DNA of 64,000 nucleotides from Hungatella sp. UBA3048 (GCA_002367105.1 DFCS01000042.1:28608-92607); one strand, 5' to 3'; positions 16,346 through 24,999 are shown, counted from the stretch's first letter. Made by a program: numbers and translations. Notes: generated from the sequence alone by a model not told the origin.

Positions 16346-16377
16346 AGTATAATCCTTCCTGTATAGGGGAATGTCAA
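16346..16377 (-). promoter_or_regulatory. MerR-type promoter of the merR gene
   Basis: Minus-strand TTGACA (16377-16372), 20-base spacer and TATACT (16351-16346). The spacer holds an imperfect dyad (TTCC ... GGAA). The layout is nearly identical to that of the cut operon promoter, which argues that the same protein controls both. Confidence 0.8.
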
Positions 16378-16435
16378 TAACTACTTATGTTATCTATTTT
16401 ATACGAAAAAGATACCAACCGGAAGCAGTAAAAAA

Positions 16436-16489
16436 CTGTAAAAAAAAGACCACCAGACGTTCCGGTTAACCGGAAGACCCGTGGCCTTT
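16436..16489 (-). terminator. Terminator downstream of thioredoxin gene
   Basis: Minus-strand GC-rich hairpin with the inner palindrome TTCCGGTTAACCGGAA and outer CCAC/GTGG pairing, followed by an uninterrupted T-run beginning at about 16447. Confidence 0.85.
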
Positions 16490-16497
16490 GCTGTATT

Positions 16498-16818
16498 TTA
16501 TCTTAATTTCTCAATCATTTCAAGGACTTCTTTCTTGGATTTCACTCCTACGGAAGTTGCTGCCGCCTTTCCATCCTTAAAGATTACAAGGGTAGGAATG
16601 CTCATAACCCTAAACTGTCCGGCTAAGTCCGGCTGCTGGTCTACATCCACCTTGCCTACCTTAACGCCGGGAAGATTTCCTTCCGCAATTTCGTCTATCA
16701 CCGGTGCAAACATCTTACAGGGGCCGCACCAGGTCGCCCAAAAATCCACCAGCACAATGCCGCTGTTATCTGCCACTTCTGTTTGAAAATTCTCCTGTGT
16801 TAATGTTAAAACTGCCAT
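16498..16818 (-). CDS. trxA: Thioredoxin
   Basis: 106 residues with the classic thioredoxin fold and active site WCGPC (Cys31 and Cys34), the preceding VDFWATW strand and the cis-Pro region SIPTLVIF. It reduces protein disulfides in the cytoplasm. Start ATG 16818 follows AAGGAGGAACATGAT. It is monocistronic: a strong promoter lies at 17065-17093 and a terminator directly follows. No thioredoxin reductase is visible nearby. Confidence 0.95.
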   Translation of the reverse strand: MAVLTLTQENFQTEVADNSGIVLVDFWATWCGPCKMFAPVIDEIAEGNLPGVKVGKVDVDQQPDLAGQFRVMSIPTLVIFKDGKAAATSVGVKSKKEVLEMIEKLR

Positions 16819-17028
16819 ATCATGTTCCTCCTTCTTGACTTGCTTTTTGTGTATTCACGAAAAGCGCCTTTTATTCATAATTTTCTACATTACTCCGAAT
16901 ACGGGAATGCGCCGATCATATAATGAACAGTACATCCTTTGCAATGTTTTCCAGCCGACGGTGTTCTTTTTTATAGTTTTATCATAATTTTCTTAAATAT
17001 CCCCGCTTTTTGGATGATTGCCTGGGAT

Positions 17029-17093
17029 AACTGTAACTTTGTGAGTTTCAGTATCTTTACTGTTATTATAAAAGTTACAGTTGTATTTGTCAA
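17029..17093 (-). promoter_or_regulatory. Sigma-A promoter with inverted repeat upstream of trxA
   Basis: Minus-strand TTGACA (17093-17088), 17-base spacer and TATAAT (17070-17065). A perfect 12-bp inverted repeat, AACTGTAACTTT at 17029-17040 and AAAGTTACAGTT at 17071-17082, places one arm in the spacer and one just downstream of the start site. This looks like a repressor-controlled promoter, but the regulator is unknown. Confidence 0.7.
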
Positions 17094-17106
17094 TAGATTT
17101 TTTTAT

Positions 17107-18252
17107 TTACTTATAAAAGTCAAGGCCTAATTCACCGGTTCTTTTCAGAAACTCATCCTTGACCTTCTTCAATCCGTCACCGGAGGATTCCTCACCTGTC
17201 TCCGACAATTTCCCATATTCCAAAACATCGGAAGAGATCTTACCGCCTTCATATCCTCCGCTCAGCTTCAGTCCAAGCTCAAATCTTTCATTTTGATATG
17301 TAATATTAAACTCAGGGATCTGGAATGCCCTTTTTTCTTCCTGCCCATTGCCAAAATAGACCTTTGCGCTCAAATCAAGCTTCCGTTGGCCAAGCATTAC
17401 ACTTCCTGCCGCAGACAGCCCTTCATTAGACTCCAGTAAAAGGCTCATATCAGTCAGACCCTCCACTTTGATCTCCGTGATATGCAGCCCCTTGTCAATG
17501 GTAAAGAATATTTCCTGAGTCTCTCCCTGAGTCTTCCGTTCCTCTAACATCTGTCCCCATTCTTTCATATCCTTTCCGGCCCCCTCTTTAAGCAGTTCTC
17601 CAACTTTACTCAAATAGGTGTCAAAGAGACCGGAAGGGACTAATGCCTTAATGATTACGCCACTCTTATCCCTACTGACAAATTCCATATGGCTCTGGTT
17701 CATCATTTGGATGGTATCCTTTTTTAAGGTTTCAAGCTGATCACTTAAATGATCTCTCTTTTCCGGGACAATGGAAAAACCGATAACCTCTTTTAATGTA
17801 TCCTGGCTGGTTCTTATGGTTGGTCCTTTTATCCCAGGTATGGATATTACGGCATTCTCTTTGTCCGCCCAATAATGGACTCCGTCCCTTATGGCCCCAA
17901 GAAAATACACGTCAAGACTTCCCTGGGTAAAGGTATGTTTTTCATCTCTTTGTTCCTTCCAGTTGATGCCAAACCCTCCCGGAAGGATCAGCACAGAATG
18001 ACCGTTCCAATCCACTTCGTCTGCAATAAGCTTCAGGGAATCTTCCTCTGCCCCTTCTCCTTCCTTGTCTTTGCCCCATAAATCCATTAACCGCCCCCTG
18101 GTTTGCAGTGCCGAGCGGGTCAGGTAAAATCTTGCATAATGGATCGGAAGATAGTTCCATACCCAAACACCCATAACGATTAAAAGCAGTACCACCCCGC
18201 CGGCCCAGGCCAGCCGCCGTCTGATTCCCGGCGGCTTTTTTTCCTTTCCCAT
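17107..18252 (-). CDS. Membrane-anchored protein of unknown function, partner of YhgE/Pip protein
   Basis: About 381 residues that I do not recognise. A positively charged N-terminus (KEKKPPGIRRR) precedes one membrane segment (about residues 12-32), then a large hydrophilic domain predicted outside, with no Cys motif or lipobox. Mixed strands and a helical hairpin around 150-200 are suggested. Start ATG 18252 lies immediately after the TAA of the YhgE/Pip gene, so the two are co-translated. It probably works with that protein at the cell surface. Confidence 0.7.
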   Translation of the reverse strand: MGKEKKPPGIRRRLAWAGGVVLLLIVMGVWVWNYLPIHYARFYLTRSALQTRGRLMDLWGKDKEGEGAEEDSLKLIADEVDWNGHSVLILPGGFGINWKEQRDEKHTFTQGSLDVYFLGAIRDGVHYWADKENAVISIPGIKGPTIRTSQDTLKEVIGFSIVPEKRDHLSDQLETLKKDTIQMMNQSHMEFVSRDKSGVIIKALVPSGLFDTYLSKVGELLKEGAGKDMKEWGQMLEERKTQGETQEIFFTIDKGLHITEIKVEGLTDMSLLLESNEGLSAAGSVMLGQRKLDLSAKVYFGNGQEEKRAFQIPEFNITYQNERFELGLKLSGGYEGGKISSDVLEYGKLSETGEESSGDGLKKVKDEFLKRTGELGLDFYK

Positions 18253-18253
18253 C

Positions 18254-20449
18254 TTACATGATCCCTGTTTGGCTGAGTTTTTCTTCAAAAAATTCATTCA
18301 GTTTTAACACCTTCTTCCGCAATACGATTCCAACCAACAGTGATATCGGAATATAGACCAGCACATTTCGTATATCTTTCCAATAATCATTCCCGTAAGT
18401 ACCTCCCACACACTCTCTCATAGCATTGATGAGATGAGTAAATGGAAGCAATGGATTTACCATCTGGAAAAACCGGGGAGTTACCTGTATGGGAAACGTG
18501 CCGCCGGAGCCTGCCACCTGAATGACCATAAAGACTACTACGATCGCTTTGCCCACGTCTCCAAAGGAAACCGTCATGGAATAAATGATATTGGTGAATA
18601 TGATACTGGCTGCCACTGCTGCCAGCACAAATTTTCCCGGATAAAGGCACTGGATCTTTAACATATACAAATCTCCCAAAGCCACTACAAGCGCCTGGGC
18701 GATTCCAAACAGCATGAAGGTGAGATACCTTCCAAAATAGGTCTCATACAGCTTAAGCCCTTTCGATCTGCTCTCTTCCACCTTCGTCTTTACCAGAGCC
18801 ACCAAAATGAGTCCTCCCACCCAGATGGCCAGTATGGTATAAAACGGAGCCATGGCGGATCCATAAGTTTCTACCGGGTAGATTTTGTTGGTAACCATAT
18901 CCGTAGGCATCTTCATAAAATCACTGAGCTGGTCCGGGTCATTCTTCATGATGTCCATGATCTTATTTAACTTCTCATTATCCGCCAGCTTGTTCACGCT
19001 GTCGATCATGTCATCCACCCGCTTCTGGCTCCTGTTCATCAGGCTGACGGCGCTGTCTAACGCCTCGATCAGGCTCTGGGATGAGGCTGTTACGCTGTCA
19101 AGGGTGGTATCGATCTGCCCTACCATGCTTCCAATGCTGTCTAAAGCTCCCGCAGTTGTACCCAGGGCATCATAGGTCTTATCCAGGCTGTCTTTTAAAG
19201 GAAGTTCCACCTTACCGGTGTAAAAGTTCAGAACGTCTGATATGGAGTTGGTAACCCCGTCAAGAGAGTCTCCGATGTCCTTCTCCATGTTATCGGGAAG
19301 CCGTTTTGTCTGTTTTACGGTCTGCTGTGCGGCCTGCAGCTTCCTGACCAGTTCCTGCTGCTGCTTAACGGTATCGGAAAGCTTCTCCTGAAGAGTTGTT
19401 ATATCTTTTAAGGGAATGGGCAGCTTCTGGTTAATTGCCCCCAAAACCTTGTTTACACGATTGCACTGGTCGATGCTTCCTGTGACCAGATTTTCCGTGG
19501 CTTTTAATGCATCAATTGCTCCGTCAGCGGATGTGTCCGTCAGCTTGCCGATTACCTGAAAGGATTCATACACGGATTCCTCTACCTTGCTGATATTATC
19601 CAGGGTATCTCTTATGCCTTCTGTCATTGTATCAGAGAATCCTCTGGAGGAATCGATCAGGGTTTTTGCACTCTCAGCCGTTTGTCCGCCGGATTCGATC
19701 ATTTTGCTCACATCCGGGAGAGTACCCTTCATGCCGCCATTTAAGCTGTTAACGGTGTGGAGAGTGGACTGAAGCATGGTAATGGTATCCACCAGCTGAT
19801 TCAAATCTGTTTTTACATCCGTAAGAGTGCTGACGGCATCGTCTCTGTCCGTTTCCTTATCAGTATCCCAGTTATCAGAATATTTGTTTAAGGCCTTCCC
19901 AGCCACCTTTGAGGTGGAATTAATAAAGGTTTCATTAATTTGCTGCTGTACGCTCTCCACCCCTTTGCCGGTGATCTTCGTGGCAATGGCGTTTTTCTTC
20001 TCATTTACATAATATTCAAGCACCGGGCGCTCAATGTGAGAGGTAAGGACACTTGATATTTTCTGGCTGAAATCCTCGGGAACGATAACTGCCGCATAAT
20101 ATTTCCCGGATTCTACTCCATCGATTGCTTCTTCCTTATTGACGAACTGCCAGCCTATCTGTTCATTCTTTCTAAGTTCATCAAGAATCATTTCACCAAT
20201 ATTAATGGATGAATCATCAATATCCGTGTCAAATATATCGTCAATTGAAGCCCCCTTATCCAGGTTGACAACCGCAACCTTAAGTCCCTTTGTATTCGCA
20301 TAGGGGTCCCAGCTTGCAGCGATGTTAAACCATGCGTATAAAGCTGGAATCAGTGTAAGTCCCAGCGCGATAATGACTGCTACCGGATTAAACGCAATGC
20401 GTTTTATATCACCGGCAAAAATTTTAAATATGTTTTTAACATGAACCAT
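18254..20449 (-). CDS. YhgE/Pip family membrane protein (ABC-2-like)
   Basis: 731 residues in the phage-infection-protein/YhgE layout: one N-terminal membrane segment (VAVIIALGLTLIPALYAWFNI), a conserved DPYANTKGLKVAVVNLD start to the extracellular part, a long Thr/Ser-rich coiled extracellular region (about 180-520), then five or six C-terminal membrane segments of ABC-2 type. Proteins of this family include phage receptors and secretion-linked membrane proteins; the substrate is unknown. Start ATG 20449 follows a short AAGGAGG-type site. The gene below starts 2 bases after its stop. Confidence 0.88.
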   Translation of the reverse strand: MVHVKNIFKIFAGDIKRIAFNPVAVIIALGLTLIPALYAWFNIAASWDPYANTKGLKVAVVNLDKGASIDDIFDTDIDDSSINIGEMILDELRKNEQIGWQFVNKEEAIDGVESGKYYAAVIVPEDFSQKISSVLTSHIERPVLEYYVNEKKNAIATKITGKGVESVQQQINETFINSTSKVAGKALNKYSDNWDTDKETDRDDAVSTLTDVKTDLNQLVDTITMLQSTLHTVNSLNGGMKGTLPDVSKMIESGGQTAESAKTLIDSSRGFSDTMTEGIRDTLDNISKVEESVYESFQVIGKLTDTSADGAIDALKATENLVTGSIDQCNRVNKVLGAINQKLPIPLKDITTLQEKLSDTVKQQQELVRKLQAAQQTVKQTKRLPDNMEKDIGDSLDGVTNSISDVLNFYTGKVELPLKDSLDKTYDALGTTAGALDSIGSMVGQIDTTLDSVTASSQSLIEALDSAVSLMNRSQKRVDDMIDSVNKLADNEKLNKIMDIMKNDPDQLSDFMKMPTDMVTNKIYPVETYGSAMAPFYTILAIWVGGLILVALVKTKVEESRSKGLKLYETYFGRYLTFMLFGIAQALVVALGDLYMLKIQCLYPGKFVLAAVAASIIFTNIIYSMTVSFGDVGKAIVVVFMVIQVAGSGGTFPIQVTPRFFQMVNPLLPFTHLINAMRECVGGTYGNDYWKDIRNVLVYIPISLLVGIVLRKKVLKLNEFFEEKLSQTGIM

Positions 20450-20568
20450 GTGTGCCTCCTTGGTATATCAGTTAAGAAATTTAGCATTTCCGTATTATAA
20501 TATTTTCCCGGGACAAAAGCAATGCCTGTTTCCCATTATCTTATTAAAAGGTGTTAAGAAAGGTGTTA

Positions 20569-20623
20569 AAAAGCTGTTAAATGACCTGATAAGCATAGTA
20601 CAACCGGTCATTTAACAGCTTTT
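20569..20623 (-). terminator. Long perfect inverted repeat, terminator of deoC operon
   Basis: A perfect 18-bp repeat (AAAAGCTGTTAAATGACC at 20569-20586 and its complement at 20606-20623) with a 19-base loop lies just past deoC and ends in a T-rich stretch on the minus strand. Next to it is a short tandem near-repeat of GGTGTTAAGAAA. Confidence 0.75.
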
Positions 20624-20665
20624 CACTTCAGGAAATAGAAAATACTTCTTAAGGGGCATTCCAGC

Positions 20666-21352
20666 CTACATACGTTTCTTAAGCTCTTCCACGATTAAAA
20701 CACTTGCCGTAGAACCGATTCTGCTGACTCCAAGCTCTATCATCTGAAGAGCAGTATCCAGGGTCCTTACACCTCCTGCCGCTTTGATCTTAATTTCATC
20801 TCCCACCATGCGCTTCATCAGTGCCACATCTTCAAAGGTCGCCCCGCCAGTTCCAAACCCGGTGGAGGTCTTAATATAATCCGGATGCACGTTCCGCGCG
20901 ATCCGGCACAATTCCTCTTTCTCCTGGTCTGTAAGATAGCAGTTTTCAAAAATAACCTTTGAAATCACCTTGTTTTCCCTGCAGATTTCCGTTATCTCTG
21001 CCATCTCCCTTTCTATGAAGCTGTAATTTTTCTCTTTTAGCTCAGTAATATTGATCACATAATCGATCTCATCAGATCCGTTTAAAATGGCGGTCTTTGT
21101 TTCATTCAGCTTATCTTCTATGGTTGTCTGCCCTAACGGAAATCCCACTGCTGCACCCACATGGACAGTGCTGCCTTCCAAAAGCTTCCGGCAGCGGACC
21201 ACCTGCGCCGGGTTGATGGCTACCATCTTAAAGCCATATTTCATGCTCTCCCCGCAGAGCGTTACATAATCCTGATGGGAGGCAAAGGCTCTTAACTGCG
21301 TGTGGTCAAAATAAGCGGCCAGTTCTTTCTGGCTGATCTTAATATTCCCCAT
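20666..21352 (-). CDS. deoC: Deoxyribose-phosphate aldolase family protein
   Basis: 228 residues with DeoC signatures: EIDYVIN (Asp97), the Schiff-base lysine Lys161 in YIKTSTGFGTGG, and the phosphate-site segment IKAAGGVRT. DeoC cleaves 2-deoxyribose 5-phosphate to glyceraldehyde 3-phosphate and acetaldehyde. The usual nucleoside-catabolic neighbours are absent. It follows a SIS-domain deglycase and faces a PTS, so it could instead cleave a deglycated sugar phosphate; that is inference. Start ATG 21352 follows AAAGGAGACTATTT. Confidence 0.9.
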   Translation of the reverse strand: MGNIKISQKELAAYFDHTQLRAFASHQDYVTLCGESMKYGFKMVAINPAQVVRCRKLLEGSTVHVGAAVGFPLGQTTIEDKLNETKTAILNGSDEIDYVINITELKEKNYSFIEREMAEITEICRENKVISKVIFENCYLTDQEKEELCRIARNVHPDYIKTSTGFGTGGATFEDVALMKRMVGDEIKIKAAGGVRTLDTALQMIELGVSRIGSTASVLIVEELKKRM

Positions 21353-21371
21353 AAATAGTCTCCTTTAAGAA

Positions 21372-22481
21372 TCAATCATCATCATCCTGATTCTCATAAT
21401 TTTCCGTCTTGCATGCAGCAGTATCTTTCATCTTCTTTAACAGAGGATGCTGCTTCCAGCGGTCTAGAGCTGTCGTTGCCTGATATGCAAGGATCTGGAA
21501 AAACGGCAGGAAGCATAAGGGGGTTAAAAGCTCCGGCAGCTCCACCGGAAGGTTTAAAATTCCATCTCCGGTGTATCCAGACTGATTGGTTATGAAAAAC
21601 GCTCTGTCAGTCACCTCCCGGCAGGCTTTAAAAATGGTCTGGATCCGGCTGCTGCTGTTTCCTCCGTCAATGAGAAATACCGTATAGCCGGGAGTCATCT
21701 GAAGATTGGGTCCATGAAGGAATTCCTCAGATTCATAAGCTACAGAAGGGATCTTTACTGTCTCACCTAACTTTAACGCACCTTCCAGTGCCGTGCCGTA
21801 ATTAGCGCCTAATCCGCACACATAAGCATTTTCCATGGAGGTAAATTCCTTATAATGATCCTCATAAAATTTCATGGTTTCCTTTTGCACGGTCTCATGA
21901 ATCCGGGCTGCCTTCTCCATATCCCGGCATACCGATTCTGCCTCTTCCTCCGTCATCAGTCCTTTTCTTACGGCAGCTTCAAGAGTAAACAGCATCAGAA
22001 ACAAGGCAAACGAGGTCACACCCTTTGTCACATAACCTACGGTTTCCACTCCAACCCCATAATCGATCAGCACATCCGCATAATCTTTCATATCACTGGA
22101 GATACTTCCTGTAATTCCGATTGAGGTGCGCCCCTGCTTGCGGATCATCTTTAACGCATCTATGGAATTGGTGCTGTACCCGCTCTGGGAAACGACAAAG
22201 ACAAAATCCCTGTCCGTATAATCATGTTCACTGCTGAGAAAGGTGAAGGGGGATATGATCTTCACTTCAGACTTTAAATAATACCTCATAAACTGGCGGG
22301 CGCAGTACGAACCATTATAGGAGGACCCGGAAGCCACGATCCAGACGGTTTTGTAATCTCCCTTTTCATATTCTGCGATCAGCGGAGCTGTCAGCGCTTT
22401 CCGGTTTTTAATATTATTAAGCATTACCTCAGGAGACTCTTCCACGTACGTCATCATTGTTTCTTTTATTTTTTCATTCAT
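21372..22481 (-). CDS. SIS-domain sugar isomerase/deglycase, FrlB/GfrF-like
   Basis: 369 residues with two SIS domains. The first has WIVASGSSYNG and VVSQSGYSTNSIDALK, and the second VCGLGANYGTALEGALKLGE and SEEFLHGP. The order and the VETVGYVTKG segment resemble FrlB and GfrF, deglycases that release glucose 6-phosphate and an amino acid from fructoselysine or glucoselysine phosphate. The glutaminase domain of GlmS is absent. The divergent mannose-family PTS matches the known Gfr arrangement. The Asp-rich C-terminus (NQDDDD) is unusual. Start ATG 22481 follows AAAAGGAGCGGTTACAAA. Confidence 0.82.
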   Translation of the reverse strand: MNEKIKETMMTYVEESPEVMLNNIKNRKALTAPLIAEYEKGDYKTVWIVASGSSYNGSYCARQFMRYYLKSEVKIISPFTFLSSEHDYTDRDFVFVVSQSGYSTNSIDALKMIRKQGRTSIGITGSISSDMKDYADVLIDYGVGVETVGYVTKGVTSFALFLMLFTLEAAVRKGLMTEEEAESVCRDMEKAARIHETVQKETMKFYEDHYKEFTSMENAYVCGLGANYGTALEGALKLGETVKIPSVAYESEEFLHGPNLQMTPGYTVFLIDGGNSSSRIQTIFKACREVTDRAFFITNQSGYTGDGILNLPVELPELLTPLCFLPFFQILAYQATTALDRWKQHPLLKKMKDTAACKTENYENQDDDD

Positions 22482-22541
22482 TTTGTAACCGCTCCTTTTT
22501 TCGTTTTGGTAAAAATGAGTCAGAAAGTATTTTGTGCAATA

Positions 22542-22569
22542 ATTATATCATATCCTTAAGTATAGTCAA
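22542..22569 (-). promoter_or_regulatory. Promoter of the SIS-deoC operon
   Basis: Minus-strand TTGACT (22569-22564), 16-base spacer and TATAAT (22547-22542). It lies in the shared divergent control region with the PTS promoter. Between the two are TGTAATTACA, a perfect palindrome (22596-22605), and TGTATTGAAAACATACA, candidate sites for the local GntR protein. Confidence 0.65.
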
Positions 22570-22607
22570 TAATGTATTGAAAACATACAAATAATTGTAA
22601 TTACATA

Positions 22608-22636
22608 TTGACAAACTTTCCTCATGATACTATTAT
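22608..22636 (+). promoter_or_regulatory. Promoter of the PTS operon
   Basis: Plus-strand TTGACA (22608-22613), 17-base spacer and TATTAT (22631-22636), directly abutting the palindromes in the divergent control region. Confidence 0.7.
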
Positions 22637-22682
22637 TTATTTATACATTATTTATACTTTTTTAATAAAAGAGAGTGAAAAT

Positions 22683-22733
22683 ATGAAAAACAGCACAAAA
22701 TTTCAGAGAGATACAAAATTTCAAAAGGAGTGA
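22683..22733 (+). CDS. Possible 16-residue leader peptide ahead of EIIB
   Basis: ATG 22683 preceded by GAGAGTGAAAAT opens a 16-codon frame ending in a TGA that overlaps the EIIB ribosome site. It contains a duplicated ACAAAATTTCA element. It may be chance; translation would couple to EIIB. Confidence 0.2.
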   Translation: MKNSTKFQRDTKFQKE

Positions 22734-22740
22734 CAATCAT

Positions 22741-23217
22741 ATGCCCAACATTCTATTAACAAGGATCGATAACCGGCTGGTACATGGTCAGGTGGGATGC
22801 TCCTGGGTGGGAGCCATTGGATGTAATCTGATCGTAGTCGCAGACGATGAGGCTGCAGGTGATCCGGTCCAGCAGTCTCTGATGAAGATGACCGCAGATT
22901 CCACCGGCGTGGGGATCCGGTTCTTTACAATTCAAAAAACAATTGAAGTCATCCATAAGGCAGCGCCAAGCCAGAAGATATTTATAGTAGTAAGAAATCC
23001 GCAGTCTGCAAGAGCCCTGGTTGAAGGAGGAGTTCCCATTGATAAGCTCTGCATCGGCAACATGCATGTAGCTCCGGGAAAGAAAGTATCCAATGAGCCC
23101 CATGTATATCTGGATGAACAGGATTTAGAAGACTTGAGAATGATTCGTGGAAAAGGCATTGATGTTTATATCCAGATCGCTCCCGGAGATAAAAAGCATG
23201 ATTTTGAGGTGAAGTAA
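22741..23217 (+). CDS. PTS mannose/sorbose-family EIIB component
   Basis: 158 residues, the usual EIIB(Man) length, with the N-terminal phospho-acceptor motif LTRIDNRLVHGQV (His15) and SKLC/IGNMH-type motifs. It accepts phosphate from EIIA and passes it to the sugar during uptake. Start ATG 22741 follows AAAAGGAGTGACAATCAT. EIIC and EIID follow, with EIIA further downstream. Confidence 0.94.
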   Translation: MPNILLTRIDNRLVHGQVGCSWVGAIGCNLIVVADDEAAGDPVQQSLMKMTADSTGVGIRFFTIQKTIEVIHKAAPSQKIFIVVRNPQSARALVEGGVPIDKLCIGNMHVAPGKKVSNEPHVYLDEQDLEDLRMIRGKGIDVYIQIAPGDKKHDFEVK

Positions 23218-23258
23218 AAATATTAGTCAGGTATAGGAAGAATGAGATGAAATACCCT

Positions 23259-23328
23259 GCGGGCATACCTTTATGCCTGGAATCCCATAAGCAATCATGA
23301 TGAAAACCGCAGGAAAAAACCTGCGGTT
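23259..23328 (+). other. Intercistronic hairpins between EIIB and EIIC
   Basis: The 131-base gap has a perfect 9-bp hairpin AACCGCAGG-AAAAAA-CCTGCGGTT (23305-23328) just before the EIIC ribosome site and a smaller GGCATA/TATGCC hairpin. No T-run follows, so mRNA processing or stability control is more likely than termination. Confidence 0.6.
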
Positions 23329-23348
23329 CAATAAAAGGAGGGTTTTTT

Positions 23349-24134
23349 ATGCAAATTACTTTAATCCAGGGGATTTTGCTGGCTTTACTGGCCTTTATCT
23401 GTGCCTGTGACGCCTGCTGGGAAGCCTTTTTCTGGTTCCGCCCCATCGTTGTCGCCTTCTTCGCCGGAATAATCCTGGGTGATGTTCAGGTAGGACTGGC
23501 TGCAGGCGCCGTTGCAGAGCTTTCTTATCTGGGACTGCTGACCGTAGGCGGTACCGTTCCGCCTGATCCTCTGATGGCAGGTATGATGACAACCGTCATC
23601 GCTTTCACCACTGGACAGAGTACTGAAACGGCTCTGGGACTCTCATTGCCCTTTGCTTTGCTGGCACAGTGGGTCGGAATTGTCTGCAATACTACTTTTG
23701 CAGGTTTCTTACGTCCCCTGGACCACGCATGCGAGAACGCAGACACAAAGAGATTTACACAGATCGTTCTGCTTGGTCTAGTCATTAAAGCGGGAATCTA
23801 CGCTCTGATCACGTTCCTGTCTGCCTTTGCATTACAGAACCAGATCGCAGGATTTGTAAACATGTTCCCGGAATGGCTGATCCACGGATTCGAAATATCC
23901 GGCGGCCTGCTTCCTGCAGTCGGTCTTACCCTGCTCCTGGTTGTTATGCTTAAGAAGCAGAACGTGGCATATCTTTTTATTGGCTTCTTACTCATGACAT
24001 TCTTAAAGCTGGGCAATATCCTTCCGGTAGCTATCGCAGGAATCGCCGTTGCATTCATTGGTTATCTTAATGATGAAACGATCAAAAAGAATGCCGTAAC
24101 TGTAGAAGGAGGTGCTGACGATGACGGTATCTAG
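23349..24134 (+). CDS. PTS mannose/sorbose-family EIIC component
   Basis: 261 residues, strongly hydrophobic, with EIIC(Man) features: an N-terminal QGILLALLAF segment, the conserved GDVQVGLAAGAVAELSYLG and GGTVPPDP motifs, and several further membrane segments. It forms the sugar-translocating channel with EIID. Start ATG 23349 follows AAAAGGAGGGTTTTTT. Its end overlaps the start of EIID. Confidence 0.93.
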   Translation: MQITLIQGILLALLAFICACDACWEAFFWFRPIVVAFFAGIILGDVQVGLAAGAVAELSYLGLLTVGGTVPPDPLMAGMMTTVIAFTTGQSTETALGLSLPFALLAQWVGIVCNTTFAGFLRPLDHACENADTKRFTQIVLLGLVIKAGIYALITFLSAFALQNQIAGFVNMFPEWLIHGFEISGGLLPAVGLTLLLVVMLKKQNVAYLFIGFLLMTFLKLGNILPVAIAGIAVAFIGYLNDETIKKNAVTVEGGADDDGI

Positions 24135-24912
24135 AAATAAATTGGACAAAAAAGATATCAATAAGATGAGCATGCTTTCTATATTAGAGCAGTCCTGCTT
24201 CAGCTTTGAGCGTATGCAGGCTCCCGGCTTCTGTCTCGGATTGCTTCCCGGATTAAAGAAGATTTACGGTGACCAGAAGGAAGAAATCTCAGATGCCATG
24301 AAAAATAACATGGACTTTATCAATACCGAACCCCATATGGCAACCTTTCTTCAGGGTCTTATCCTTTCCCTGGAAGAAAACGGACAGGACAGGGCTCTGA
24401 TCAAAAGCATTAAAACCGGTCTATTCGGCCCTCTGGCCGGACTTGGAGACGCAATTTTCTGGTTCACCCTGCTTCCAATATCAGCAGCCATCTGCTGTTC
24501 CCTTGCAAGCGGCGGCTCTGTACTTGGTCCTATCCTTTATATCGCTATCTGGTTTTTAGGTGCCATATCAAGATTGTGGTTTGGCCGTATGGGATATAAC
24601 ATGGGTGTGGGAGCCGTTGATTTAATCAGTTCCAATGCCAACGCCATTACAAAGGCAGCAGGTATCCTGGGCATGATGGTGGTAGGCGGTCTGATCCCAA
24701 GCTACGTATCCCTTCATTTTGCCGAAACGCTGGTAGCTCCCGGCGGCGTATCCATACAGGCAATCTTCGATTCCATTATGCCGAACATACTGCCTTTAGG
24801 GTTTGTATTTACCCTTTACTGGCTGTTTAAGAAAAAACATGTTAATACGCTGATGCTGATTATTCTTATCATCCTTGCATCAATCGTATTGTCTTTCTTT
24901 AAAATCATGTAA
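24121..24912 (+). CDS. PTS mannose-family EIID component
   Basis: About 263 residues. EIID signatures include FNFE-like SCFSFERMQAPGF, GLKKIYG, NTEPHMATFLQGL, and KTGLFGPLAGLGDAIFW, followed by C-terminal membrane segments. With EIIC it forms the permease. ATG 24121 lies 8 bases past AAGGAGG, preferable to the GTG at 24112, and overlaps EIIC by 14 bases. A strong terminator follows. Confidence 0.93.
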   Translation: MTVSRNKLDKKDINKMSMLSILEQSCFSFERMQAPGFCLGLLPGLKKIYGDQKEEISDAMKNNMDFINTEPHMATFLQGLILSLEENGQDRALIKSIKTGLFGPLAGLGDAIFWFTLLPISAAICCSLASGGSVLGPILYIAIWFLGAISRLWFGRMGYNMGVGAVDLISSNANAITKAAGILGMMVVGGLIPSYVSLHFAETLVAPGGVSIQAIFDSIMPNILPLGFVFTLYWLFKKKHVNTLMLIILIILASIVLSFFKIM

Positions 24913-24942
24913 CTCACGGAAGGAATCAATAAGAATTCTGCC

Positions 24943-24999
24943 GGGGGCCGTACAGGAAGAGCTGGAAGAATTTACCGCCTCCTGTATGGCCCCTTTTGT
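24943..24999 (+). terminator. Terminator after EIID
   Basis: Hairpin GGGGCCGTACAGGA ... TCCTGTATGGCCCC followed by TTTTGTT. It separates EIIBCD from the regulator, EIIA and phosphatase genes, which therefore need partial read-through or their own promoter. The remaining bases to 25154 show only a weak candidate promoter (TGGACA, 16 bases, TAAAAT) near 25057-25084. Confidence 0.85.

Noticed and set aside
22641..22740. Riboswitch in the PTS leader
   Set aside because: No recognisable conserved core; only short repeats and a tiny frame are present.
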